Positions 40,881-48,697 of a stretch of 64,000 nucleotides of DNA are shown here, one piece after another. Both the position numbers and the translations under genes were made by a program. Position 1 is the first letter of the stretch; the number at the start of each line of letters is the position of its first letter. Below the pieces are notes generated by a model. That model did no database searches and was not told the origin of the DNA. It saw only the letters and a list, made by a program, of their open reading frames with translations. Source of the DNA: Amycolatopsis sp. 2-15 (GTDB taxonomy: Bacteria > Actinomycetota > Actinomycetes > Mycobacteriales > Pseudonocardiaceae); NCBI RefSeq assembly GCF_030285625.1, contig NZ_CP127294.1, forward strand, positions 9,804,001 through 9,868,000. The letters run 5' to 3'.

Positions 40881-42077
40881 TCAGGCCTCAGGAGAACCCT
40901 CCGAAGGGATGCGTTCGGCGCGGCAGACGAAGGCCACCGGCGATCGGCCGATGCGCGTGAGCACCACAGTGGACTCGGCGCCACCCCGCGGTTTCAGGCG
41001 GCGGCGCAAGGCGTCCGGGTCGATGTCGAGGCCGCGGACGAGGATCTCCAGACGGCCGACGTCGTGGCGCTTCAGCGTGGCGCGCAGGGCTTTTTCGCTG
41101 TACGGGCCGTGTTCCAGCACGCGGAAGGCGCGCACACCCGGAGGCGCGGTGTCACCGGTCAGGTACGCGATGCGTTCGTCCAGCTGCCACAGGCCGTGGC
41201 GCGCCGCGTAGTGACGGACGAGGCCGGCGCGGACGACGGCGCCGTCCGGGTCGACGATCCACTCCCCCGGCGGCGAACCAGGCAGGTCGTCCGGCTCGGT
41301 GTCGGTGACCGTCCACTGAGTACCGTCCGAACGCAACACCGTGGCGCGGCGGGAGACGCCGGTGTTCAAGCCCCGCCACAGACAGGCCTCGCGGACGTGG
41401 CCGTCGAGGGAGACCAGCTCCACCTCCTCGGCCCACGGCGCGATGGCGAAGTCCAGGCCTGGCGAGCACTTCACCGACAGAGCGCGTCCGGCGTAGGCGT
41501 CAACGAGCTCGTCCAGCGGCGGCAGGAAGTCGGCCGGTTTCCAGGTCCGACGCCCGGCCGAGTCGCGGCGGGCCGGGTCGGCGACCACAACCGTGTCCCG
41601 GCTGACGGGCCGCAATGCGTCGGCCTGCACCACGCCGACCGAAACCGAAGCGGCGGAAGCGTTGTGTCGCGCCATCTCCAGCCGCACACGGTCCACATCG
41701 GACCCCAGCGCCCGAGACGCGACCCGCGCCAGCTCCACCAGGTCGGCGCCGACTGAGCACGTCACGTCGTGCACATCGCGGCCGGCCAGCCGGGAAGCCC
41801 GGTGCCGCGCCACCGCCGTCGCGCTCGCCTGTTGCAAGGCGTCGCCGGTGAACAGCCACGAGTCCGCGTCCACGAGCTTCAGCGCGGATTTCCGCCGCAG
41901 CACCACCGTTTCCAGGACCGCCGCGGCGAACCGCTCCCCCACCGAGCGGCGCACGGCGGCGACGTCGGTGATGCGGGACGCGTCCGTCAGCGGCAGCGCC
42001 GCGCAGTCGGCGAGCGCCGCCCGTCCCGCGGCAGAGCGCAGGAAGGCGACGTCGTCGAGCGAGAAACCGTAGGCCAA
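40881..42077 (-). CDS. THUMP-like-domain class I SAM methyltransferase
   Basis: A 398-residue protein. The N-terminal YGFSLDDVAFLRSAAGRAAL and LRRKSALKL lead to a SAM-binding core (DVHDVTCSVGADLVELAR) and VVVADPARRDSAGRRTWKPADFLPPL, followed by a C-terminal THUMP-like domain (FRVLEHGPYSEKALRATLKRHDVGRLEILVRGLDID). Relatives are presumed RNA methyltransferases. It begins one base after the stop of the upstream methyltransferase, so it belongs to the enoyl-CoA hydratase operon. Confidence 0.85.
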   Translation of the reverse strand: MAYGFSLDDVAFLRSAAGRAALADCAALPLTDASRITDVAAVRRSVGERFAAAVLETVVLRRKSALKLVDADSWLFTGDALQQASATAVARHRASRLAGRDVHDVTCSVGADLVELARVASRALGSDVDRVRLEMARHNASAASVSVGVVQADALRPVSRDTVVVADPARRDSAGRRTWKPADFLPPLDELVDAYAGRALSVKCSPGLDFAIAPWAEEVELVSLDGHVREACLWRGLNTGVSRRATVLRSDGTQWTVTDTEPDDLPGSPPGEWIVDPDGAVVRAGLVRHYAARHGLWQLDERIAYLTGDTAPPGVRAFRVLEHGPYSEKALRATLKRHDVGRLEILVRGLDIDPDALRRRLKPRGGAESTVVLTRIGRSPVAFVCRAERIPSEGSPEA

Positions 42078-42078
42078 C

Positions 42079-43044
42079 TCAGGAAGGCCGTTTGGTCCCG
42101 GTGATCATCACGTTGTAGAACAGCTCACGCGGCAGCACCTTCGCGAGCACCTTCTTGTCCAAAGCGGACAGCCGCAGCCACAGGTGGTAGGCGAACATGC
42201 GCCACCTGACCGTGAGCTTCTCCTGAGGCACCGCGGCCTCGAACGTGCGGATCGGCCACCCGGCCAACGCGGCCGAGAACTCGTCTGTCACGGCGCGCAC
42301 GTCCTGCGCACCGGCGCCGCGCGCCATCCCCTCGAGCTCGGACGGGTCGAAGGTGTGGATGTCCACCACGGCTTCCAGCGCCGCCGCGCGCGAGGATTCG
42401 TCCAGTTCGGACTGCGGGCGCCGCCAGCCGTTCAGCGCGGGCAGCTTCGTGACGCGCGTGGTGAGGTACCAGGTGATCTGGCCCAGCTTGCGCGCGTAGA
42501 AGTCGCCGACCTTGGTCGGCTCACCCGCGAAGACGAACCGCCCGCCGGGCTTCAGCACGCGCAACACCTCGCCGAACGCCTGGCGCACGTCCGGGATGTG
42601 GTGCAGTACGGCGTGGCCCACCACGAGGTCGAAAGTGTTGTCCTCGTACGGGATCCGCTCCGCGTCGGCCACGCGGCCGTCGACGTCGAGGCCCAGCTTC
42701 TCCGCGTTGCGCAGCGCCACCTTCACCATGCCGGGCGAAAGGTCGGTGACGGAGCCCTTCTTCGCGACGCCGCCCTGCATGAGGTTCAGCAGGAAGAACC
42801 CGGTGCCGCTGCCCAGCTCCATCGCGTGGGTGTAGGGCTGGCCGTCCTCGCCCGCGACGGCGTTGAACACGTCGGTGGCATACGAGATGCAGCGCTCGTC
42901 GTACGAAATCGACCACTTCTCGTCGTACGTCCCGGCTTCCCAGTCGTGGTAGAGCACATTGGCGAGCTTCGGGTCGTCGTAGGCCGCCTTGACCTCGTCG
43001 GCCGTGGCGTGCGGGTTCGGGGCCGGGTCGGTCACGGCCGTCAC
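42079..43044 (-). CDS. Class I SAM-dependent methyltransferase
   Basis: A 321-residue protein from GTG 43044, which overlaps the stop of the enoyl-CoA hydratase (GTGA). Motif I is HAMELGSGTGFFLLNLMQGG, followed by SVTDLSPGMVKVALRNAEKLGLDVDG and GHAVLHHIPDVRQAFGEVLRVLKPGGRFVF. The C-terminal half (SALDKKVLAKVLPRELFYNVMITGTKR) is conserved among actinobacterial homologs. The substrate is unknown. It is the middle gene of a three-gene coupled operon. Confidence 0.88.
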   Translation of the reverse strand: MTAVTDPAPNPHATADEVKAAYDDPKLANVLYHDWEAGTYDEKWSISYDERCISYATDVFNAVAGEDGQPYTHAMELGSGTGFFLLNLMQGGVAKKGSVTDLSPGMVKVALRNAEKLGLDVDGRVADAERIPYEDNTFDLVVGHAVLHHIPDVRQAFGEVLRVLKPGGRFVFAGEPTKVGDFYARKLGQITWYLTTRVTKLPALNGWRRPQSELDESSRAAALEAVVDIHTFDPSELEGMARGAGAQDVRAVTDEFSAALAGWPIRTFEAAVPQEKLTVRWRMFAYHLWLRLSALDKKVLAKVLPRELFYNVMITGTKRPS

Positions 43045-43820
43045 TTCCCCTCGAAAGTGGCCTTGCCGGGGCCGTTCTCGATGAAGGACTTCATGCCGTT
43101 CTTCTGGTCCTCGGTCGCCCACAGCGCCGTGAACAGCTGCGTCTCGATCTTCAGGCCGGTGGCCAGGTCGACGTCGAGGCCCGAGTCGATGGCGGCCTTG
43201 GCGGCCTTGAGCGCCACGGCGGGACCGTTCACGAACTGCGCGGCCCACTTGTGCGCGGCGGCGTACACGTCGTCCGGCGCGACGACCTCGTCGACGATGC
43301 CGAGCTTCAGCGCTTCGTCGGCCTTCACGAACCGGCCGGTGTAGATGAGGTCCTTGGCCTTGCTCGGGCCGATCAGGCGCGAAAGCCGCTGCGTGCCGCC
43401 GGCGCCCGGGATGATGCCGAGCTGGATCTCCGGCTGGCCGACCTTCACGTTGTCGCCCGCCACGCGCCAGTCGGCGGTGAGCGCCAGCTCCAGGCCGCCG
43501 CCGAGGGCGTAGCCGGTGATGGCGGCGACGACCGGCTTCGGGATGGCCGCGACGAGCGAGCAGGACGCGGTGAGCTCGGCCCCGAACTTCGAGATCTCCG
43601 GGTAGGTGCGGTCGCCCATCTCCTTGATGTCCGCGCCGCCGGCGAAGGTCTTCTCGCCGCCGTAGAGGATCACCGCACGCACGTCTTGGCGGTTCGAAGC
43701 CTCGCGCGCGGCCTCGGCCAGCTCGGTCTGCAGCTGGTTGTTGATCGCGTTGACCGGCGGCCGGTTCAGGCGGATCGTGCCGACCCCGGCCTCGACCTCG
43801 AGGTTTACGAACTCTCCCAC
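43041..43820 (-). CDS. Enoyl-CoA hydratase/isomerase family protein
   Basis: A 259-residue crotonase. The oxyanion-hole segments are KTFAGGADIKEMGD and ALGGGLELALTADWRVAG. The two catalytic acids of hydratases are seen at Glu in GQPEIQLGIIPGAGG and at the conserved position in the preceding helix. It hydrates trans-2-enoyl-CoA in beta-oxidation. ATG 43820 is preceded by AGGAGGAAG. It opens the coupled operon with two methyltransferases. Confidence 0.93.
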   Translation of the reverse strand: MGEFVNLEVEAGVGTIRLNRPPVNAINNQLQTELAEAAREASNRQDVRAVILYGGEKTFAGGADIKEMGDRTYPEISKFGAELTASCSLVAAIPKPVVAAITGYALGGGLELALTADWRVAGDNVKVGQPEIQLGIIPGAGGTQRLSRLIGPSKAKDLIYTGRFVKADEALKLGIVDEVVAPDDVYAAAHKWAAQFVNGPAVALKAAKAAIDSGLDVDLATGLKIETQLFTALWATEDQKNGMKSFIENGPGKATFEGK

Positions 43821-43875
43821 GCGACTTCCTCCTCGTTGACGGATGCCGGCAGGCTACCGGCCGGTACGCCCGAAC

Positions 43876-44688
43876 TTACCGGCGCCGGGCGAAGAACCGC
43901 TCGCCCGAACGCTGCAGCACCAGGTCCTGGTCGAACGTCTTCGACAGGTTCTCGCTCGTGATCACGTCGTCCATCAGGCCCGCGACCACGGCGTGCCCGT
44001 CGCGCAGCAGCAACGCGTGGGTGAAGCCCGGGGGGATCTCCTCGACGTGGTGCGTGACGAGGACCATGGCCGGCGCGTCCGGGTCCATCGCGAGGTCGGA
44101 CAGCCGCGCCACGAGGTCCTCACGCCCACCCAGGTCCAGACCCGCGGCCGGCTCGTCGAGCAGCAGCAGCTCCGGGTCGGTCATCAGCGAACGCGCGATC
44201 AGCACGCGCTTGCGCTCGCCTTCGGACAGCGTGCCGAACGTGCGCTTCGCCATGTGCGCGATGCCGAGCGTGCCCAGCAGCTCGGCGGCGCGGTTGAGGT
44301 CGAGGCTGTCGTAAGCCTCGCGCCAGCGGCCCATCACGGCGTAGCCGGCGCTCACCACCACGTCTTCCACGCGCTCGTCACCCGGGATGCGCTGCGCGAT
44401 GGCGGCGGAGGTGAACCCGATGCGGGGGCGCAGGTCGAAGATGTTCACGCGGCCGATGCGGTCGCCGAGCAGGTCGACGGTGCCGGCGGTGGGGTGCAGC
44501 TCCGCGGCGGCCAGCCGCAGCAGGGTCGTCTTGCCCGCGCCGTTGGGCCCGAGCACGACCCACCGTTCGTCGAGTTCGACGCTCCAGTCGAGGTCCGCGA
44601 GAAGGTCGTTTCCGCTGCGGCGGACGCCGACACCGGACATCCGCACCACGAGGTCGTTTAGGTCGCTGGGCAGGATCGGCTCGCTCAC
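43876..44688 (-). CDS. ABC transporter ATP-binding protein (ModF-like)
   Basis: About 270 residues from GTG 44688. Walker A is VVLGPNGAGKTTLLRLAAAEL, the signature LSEGERKRVLIARSL, Walker B ELLLLDEPAAGLD, and the H-loop VTHHVEEI. There is no permease gene nearby, as with the stand-alone ModF-like ATPases of actinobacteria, so the transported substrate, if any, is not inferable. It is 55 bases upstream of the enoyl-CoA hydratase on the same strand and could share a transcript. Confidence 0.9.
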   Translation of the reverse strand: MSEPILPSDLNDLVVRMSGVGVRRSGNDLLADLDWSVELDERWVVLGPNGAGKTTLLRLAAAELHPTAGTVDLLGDRIGRVNIFDLRPRIGFTSAAIAQRIPGDERVEDVVVSAGYAVMGRWREAYDSLDLNRAAELLGTLGIAHMAKRTFGTLSEGERKRVLIARSLMTDPELLLLDEPAAGLDLGGREDLVARLSDLAMDPDAPAMVLVTHHVEEIPPGFTHALLLRDGHAVVAGLMDDVITSENLSKTFDQDLVLQRSGERFFARRR

Positions 44689-44830
44689 GAGCCCATTGTG
44701 GCCGTCCACGCGCGCGCGTCCGCACCCGCCCGGGGTTGACAACGCACCCGCGCGCGTGTGCCCCCGCGACGGCGTCCAGCGGATGGGACGAAGCAGCGTA
44801 CAAAGCGCGCGCTGTGGCACGATCGGTGAC

Positions 44831-44950
44831 GTGTCCAGGTCCGCGTCCGCCGCCGTCCCCGCAGCCCGGGGCTCGTTCTGGCGCCGGCGCACGATCGACC
44901 TGCTCCTCGTGGCCTCGTGCGGGTGTAAGCGAGCGCGGCGCGCCTGCTGA
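44831..44950 (+). CDS. Cysteine-containing leader peptide upstream of cysteine dioxygenase
   Basis: A GTG at 44831 starts a 39-residue peptide whose centre reads RRRTIDLLLVASCGCKRARR and which ends AC-stop. The R-R-x-(I/V)-D-L-x-x-V-A-S-x-x-C pattern is that of the putative leader peptides annotated before sulfur-metabolism genes in streptomycetes and relatives; polycysteine leader ORFs act as cysteine-responsive attenuators in mycobacteria (established knowledge). It lies 66 bases upstream of the dioxygenase start. A small hairpin, GAAAC-GCGG-GTTTC (about 44950-44963), follows the stop. There is no clear ribosome site, so translation may be leaderless. Confidence 0.75.
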   Translation: MSRSASAAVPAARGSFWRRRTIDLLLVASCGCKRARRAC

Positions 44951-45016
44951 AACGCGGGTTTCGTGCCGCGCTGTGCCGTCTTGCCAGCCGTCACCCCTGC
45001 TTGAGGAGCACCCGCG

Positions 45017-45562
45017 TTGACCACATTGATCACCCGTCCCGACTTCGAGATCCACCCCCGTCTCACCGATCCGCTGCTGGCGCAGCTGCTGCAGCCCGAG
45101 CGGCTGCTGTGGACCCCGCGTGAGCTGGCCGACCTCACGAAGACCGTGACCACCGAGCTCACCTCCAGCCTGCGCGAGGTGCTGCGCTTCGACGAACAAG
45201 GCCGCTGGTGGGCGCGGCTCGCGCTCACCGACGGGCTGGAGCTGTGGCTGCTGTCGTGGCTGCCCGGCCAGCACACGAAGCCCCACGACCACGGCGGCGC
45301 GGCCGGCTCGTTCACCGTGCTGCAGGGCGAACTGGGTGAGGAATACCGCTACCCCGGCGGCCCGATCCGGCGCCGCACGCACAAGGCGGGCGAGGTCATC
45401 GGCTTCGGCGCCGGGCGCGCGCACCAGGTCACCGGCCTCGGCGACGAGCCGGCCGCCAGCGTCCACGCGTACTCGCCGCCGCTGGTGGCCACGCGCGAGT
45501 ACGCGTCGCTGGCCGACGTGCCCGGCGAAATCCCGCCGCTGCCGGTCATACTCGGCCGATGA
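45017..45562 (+). CDS. Cysteine dioxygenase (type I, cupin)
   Basis: A 181-residue cupin. The start is the TTG at 45017 with GAGGAGC 9-14 bases upstream. The metal-binding HxH is in GQHTKPHDHGGAAGSF and the third His in GRAHQVTGLGDEPAASVHAYSPPL. It oxidises L-cysteine to cysteine sulfinate, the first step of cysteine catabolism. It is coupled to a rhodanese by ATGA overlap (45559) and preceded by a Cys leader peptide, which suggests cysteine-dependent expression. Confidence 0.93.
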   Translation: MTTLITRPDFEIHPRLTDPLLAQLLQPERLLWTPRELADLTKTVTTELTSSLREVLRFDEQGRWWARLALTDGLELWLLSWLPGQHTKPHDHGGAAGSFTVLQGELGEEYRYPGGPIRRRTHKAGEVIGFGAGRAHQVTGLGDEPAASVHAYSPPLVATREYASLADVPGEIPPLPVILGR

Positions 45563-45954
45563 GCTCGATCGACGACTTCCTCGCCGGCGCCCGGTCCTCC
45601 CTGGACCGGGTTTCGCCGGAGCGCGCGTCTTCGCTGCAGGCCGAAGGCGCGCTGATCGTGGACATCCGGCCGCACGCCAACCGCGCCGCCGAGGGCGAGA
45701 TCCCCGGCGCCGTGGTCGTCGAGCGGATCCACCTGGAATGGCGGCTCGCCCCGGACAGCGACTGGCGGCTGCCGGGTGTGACTCCTGACACGACGGCGAT
45801 CGTGGTGTGCAACGAGGGCTACTCGTCGAGCCTGGCGGCGGCGGATCTGCAGCGGTTGGGGTTGAAGAACGCTACGGACCTCGCGGGTGGGTTCCGGGCG
45901 TGGGCGGAGGCGGGGTTGCCTGTGGTGGAGGGTGGGTCGCCGGCGGTGCCGTGA
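45559..45954 (+). CDS. Rhodanese-domain sulfurtransferase
   Basis: A 131-residue single rhodanese domain: GALIVDIRPHANRAAEGEIPGAVVVERIHLEWRL, with the active-site loop IVVCNEGYSSSLAAADL (catalytic Cys in VCNEGYSS). It overlaps the dioxygenase stop by four bases. It probably transfers or detoxifies persulfide sulfur arising in cysteine catabolism. Confidence 0.92.
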   Translation: MSSIDDFLAGARSSLDRVSPERASSLQAEGALIVDIRPHANRAAEGEIPGAVVVERIHLEWRLAPDSDWRLPGVTPDTTAIVVCNEGYSSSLAAADLQRLGLKNATDLAGGFRAWAEAGLPVVEGGSPAVP

Positions 45955-45973
45955 CGGCGGTTCCGCGCGATCC

Positions 45974-46047
45974 GAAGTGGCGTTCGGTGCGTCCAGCGCA
46001 CCCAATGTGGCGTTCGGTGCGTTGAGTGCATCGAACGCCACATTGGG
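45974..46047. terminator. Long hairpin repeat, bidirectional terminator
   Basis: CCCAATGTGGCGTTCGGTGC (46001-46020) pairs over 20 bases, with one G-T wobble, with GCATCGAACGCCACATTGGG (46028-46047) around a 7-base loop. A half copy (GAAGTGGCGTTCGGTGCGT, 45974-45992) precedes it. It lies between the convergent rhodanese and glycogen phosphorylase genes. Confidence 0.82.
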
Positions 46048-46058
46048 GCCGCTCCGGG

Positions 46059-48602
46059 TCAGGCGAGGACGACTCGGGCCAGCTCCGCCGGGCTCGCCAG
46101 CAGGGGGTGCTTCGGCAGCACCCGCACCGTGTAGCCCACCGAGCCCGCGCGCGGCAGGCGCAGGGAGGCGGAGAACGCGCCGATGCCGTCGCCGTGCATG
46201 GGGACCGTGACGGTGTCCGTGAGTTCGTCGCCGTCGCCGACCTGGCCGACGACGGCCTGGATGTCCACTTCGGACGGGTTCAGGCCGGCGAGGTCGATGC
46301 GGGCGCGGACGGCGACCTCGGTGCCGACGACGAGCCTTGCGGTGTGGTCGTAGAGCAGCTCCGAGTCGAAGATCCGCACGCGGGGCCACGAGACCTCGAG
46401 CTTGGTGCGGTAGTCGGCGAGCGACAGCGCGCCGACGTACCCGTTGCCGACGGCGGCGGCGACCATGCGTGACGCGGGCAGGTAGCCGGAGTCCACGTAC
46501 TCGCGGACCATCCGCGACGCCTGCACGCGAGGGCCGAGCGTTTCCAGCGTGTGCCAGACCATGGACAGCCAGCCGGACGGGACGCCCGAAGCGTCCTTGT
46601 CGTAGTAGAGCGGCGCGATCTGCTGGCCGAGCAGGTCGTAGAGCGCGGCGGCTTCGAGGTCGTCGCGGCGCAAGGGATCCGTGACGCCGTCGGCGGTCGG
46701 GATGGCCCAGCCGTTGGAGCCGTCGTAGCACTCGTCCCACCAGCCGTCGCGGATGGAGAGGTTGAGGCCACCGTTGAGCGCCGACTTCATGCCCGAGGTG
46801 CCGCACGCCTCCAGCGGCCGCACGGGGTTGTTGAGCCACACGTCGCAGCCGCGGTAGAGGTAGCGGGCCATGGACATGTCGTAGTCGGGCAGGAAGACGA
46901 TGCGGTGGCGCACGGCGGGGTCGTCGACGAACCGCACGATCTGCTGGATGAGCTGCTTGCCGTTCTCGTCGGCGGGGTGCGACTTGCCGCCGATCACGAT
47001 CTGGATCGGCCGCTTCTCGTCGAGCAACAGCGCGCGCAGGCGATCCGGGTCGCGCAGCATCAGCGTGAGGCGCTTGTACGTGGGCACGCGGCGGGCGAAG
47101 CCGACGGTCAGCACGTCGGGGTCGAACACGCGCTCCGTCCAGCCCAGTTCCAGCGCCGACGCGCCGCGCTGCATCCACGCCGCCCGCACACGCCGGCGCA
47201 CCTCGGCCACGAGCTTCTCCCGCAGCTCGCGGCGTAGCGCCCACAGCTGCTGGTCGGTGACGCCGTCGCGCAGCGAGCTGTCCGGCGTGCGGCCCTCGTG
47301 GCCGAACTCGTCGTGGTTGCCGCCCAGCAGCGCGCTCAGCTCGCGCGCGACCCACGTGGGCCCGTGCACGCCGTTCGTGATGGACGAGACCGGCACCTCG
47401 TCGTCGTCGAAACCTGGCCACAGGCGGGAGAACATGCGCCGGGTGACGCGGCCGTGGAGCTCGGAGACGCCGTTGGCGCGCTGGGCGAGCCGCAGCCCCA
47501 TGTGGGCCATGTTGAACAGCCCCGGGTTGTCCTCCGCACCCAGCTGCAGCACGCGGCGCACGTCGATGTCGGGCACGAGCCGGCCGTCGGAGAAGTAGCG
47601 CTGCACGAGGTCGACGGGGAACCGGTCGATGCCGGCGCTCACCGGCGTGTGCGTGGTGAACACCGTGCCCGCGCGCACGGCCGGGAGCGCCTCGTCGAAG
47701 CCGAGGCGGTCGGCCTGGATGATCTCGCGGGCGCGCTCGAGACCGAGGAACCCGGCGTGGCCCTCGTTGGTGTGGAAGACGTTCGGCTGCGGGTGGCCGG
47801 TGAGCTCGCAGAACTTCCGCACGGCCCGGAAGCCGCCGATGCCGGCCAGGATCTCCTGGCGGATGCGGTGGTCGGCGTCGCCACCGTAGAGCCGGTCGGT
47901 GACCGGGCGCAGGTCCTCGTCGTTGTCCTCGATGTCGGTGTCGAGCAGCAGCAGCGGGATGCGGCCCACGCGGGCGCGCCAGATCTGCGCGTGCAGCGTG
48001 CGCCCGCCCGGCATGGCGACCTCGACGAGCACCGCGCGGCCGCCGTCGGTCACCAGCTCCAGCGGGAACGCGTTGGGGTCGATCACCGGGTAGTGCTCGA
48101 CCTGCCAGCCGTCGAGCGACAGGCTCTGGCGGAAGTAGCCCGACCGGTAGAGCAACCCGACGCCGACCATCGGCACGCCGAGGTCCGAAGCCGCCTTCAG
48201 GTGGTCGCCCGCGAGCACGCCGAGGCCGCCCGAGTAGTTGGGCAGGGCCTCGGTGACGCCGAACTCCATCGAGAAGTACGCGACGGCCGAGGGCAGGCCT
48301 TCGTCGGTGCGCCGCTGGTACCAGCGCGGCTCGGTGAGGTACTGCTCCAGCCCCGCCGCGGCCTCGTGCGTGCGGCTCAGGAAGTCCTCGTCCACGGCCA
48401 GCTCGTCCAGGCGCTCGGGCGGCAGGGCGGTGAGCATCCGCAACGGGTCGCGAATGGAGTCGAAGAGCTCGGCGTCCATCGACGCGAACAGGTCGCGAGT
48501 CGGTGGGTGCCACGTCCAGCGCAGGTTCGTCGCGAGCGCGCCAAGGCCCGCGAGCGATTCCGGCAGGCTGGCTCGGACGGTGAACCGGCGGACAGCACGC
48601 AT
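46059..48602 (-). CDS. glgP: Alpha-glucan (glycogen) phosphorylase
   Basis: An 847-residue protein of the GT35 family, actinobacterial type with an N-terminal DUF3417 extension (SLPESLAGLGALATNLRWTWHPPTRDLF). Other landmarks: AYFSMEFGVTEALPNYSGGLGVLAGDHLKAASDLG, FHTNEGHAGFLGLER, SSITNGVHGPTW, and the PLP lysine in EACGTSGMKSALNGGLNLSI. It releases glucose-1-phosphate from alpha-1,4-glucans. The ATG at 48602 (MRAVRRFTVRASLPESL) is the best start. Divergent from the metallopeptidase lipoprotein. Confidence 0.95.
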   Translation of the reverse strand: MRAVRRFTVRASLPESLAGLGALATNLRWTWHPPTRDLFASMDAELFDSIRDPLRMLTALPPERLDELAVDEDFLSRTHEAAAGLEQYLTEPRWYQRRTDEGLPSAVAYFSMEFGVTEALPNYSGGLGVLAGDHLKAASDLGVPMVGVGLLYRSGYFRQSLSLDGWQVEHYPVIDPNAFPLELVTDGGRAVLVEVAMPGGRTLHAQIWRARVGRIPLLLLDTDIEDNDEDLRPVTDRLYGGDADHRIRQEILAGIGGFRAVRKFCELTGHPQPNVFHTNEGHAGFLGLERAREIIQADRLGFDEALPAVRAGTVFTTHTPVSAGIDRFPVDLVQRYFSDGRLVPDIDVRRVLQLGAEDNPGLFNMAHMGLRLAQRANGVSELHGRVTRRMFSRLWPGFDDDEVPVSSITNGVHGPTWVARELSALLGGNHDEFGHEGRTPDSSLRDGVTDQQLWALRRELREKLVAEVRRRVRAAWMQRGASALELGWTERVFDPDVLTVGFARRVPTYKRLTLMLRDPDRLRALLLDEKRPIQIVIGGKSHPADENGKQLIQQIVRFVDDPAVRHRIVFLPDYDMSMARYLYRGCDVWLNNPVRPLEACGTSGMKSALNGGLNLSIRDGWWDECYDGSNGWAIPTADGVTDPLRRDDLEAAALYDLLGQQIAPLYYDKDASGVPSGWLSMVWHTLETLGPRVQASRMVREYVDSGYLPASRMVAAAVGNGYVGALSLADYRTKLEVSWPRVRIFDSELLYDHTARLVVGTEVAVRARIDLAGLNPSEVDIQAVVGQVGDGDELTDTVTVPMHGDGIGAFSASLRLPRAGSVGYTVRVLPKHPLLASPAELARVVLA

Positions 48603-48697
48603 GGTCAGCGACCATATCGGGCCGCCGGTCCCAGCGCTCGCGACCCGTTCGGGGATAACGCTCACATCGGGCAGACCCGCTGGGTAGGGTCCCGGGC

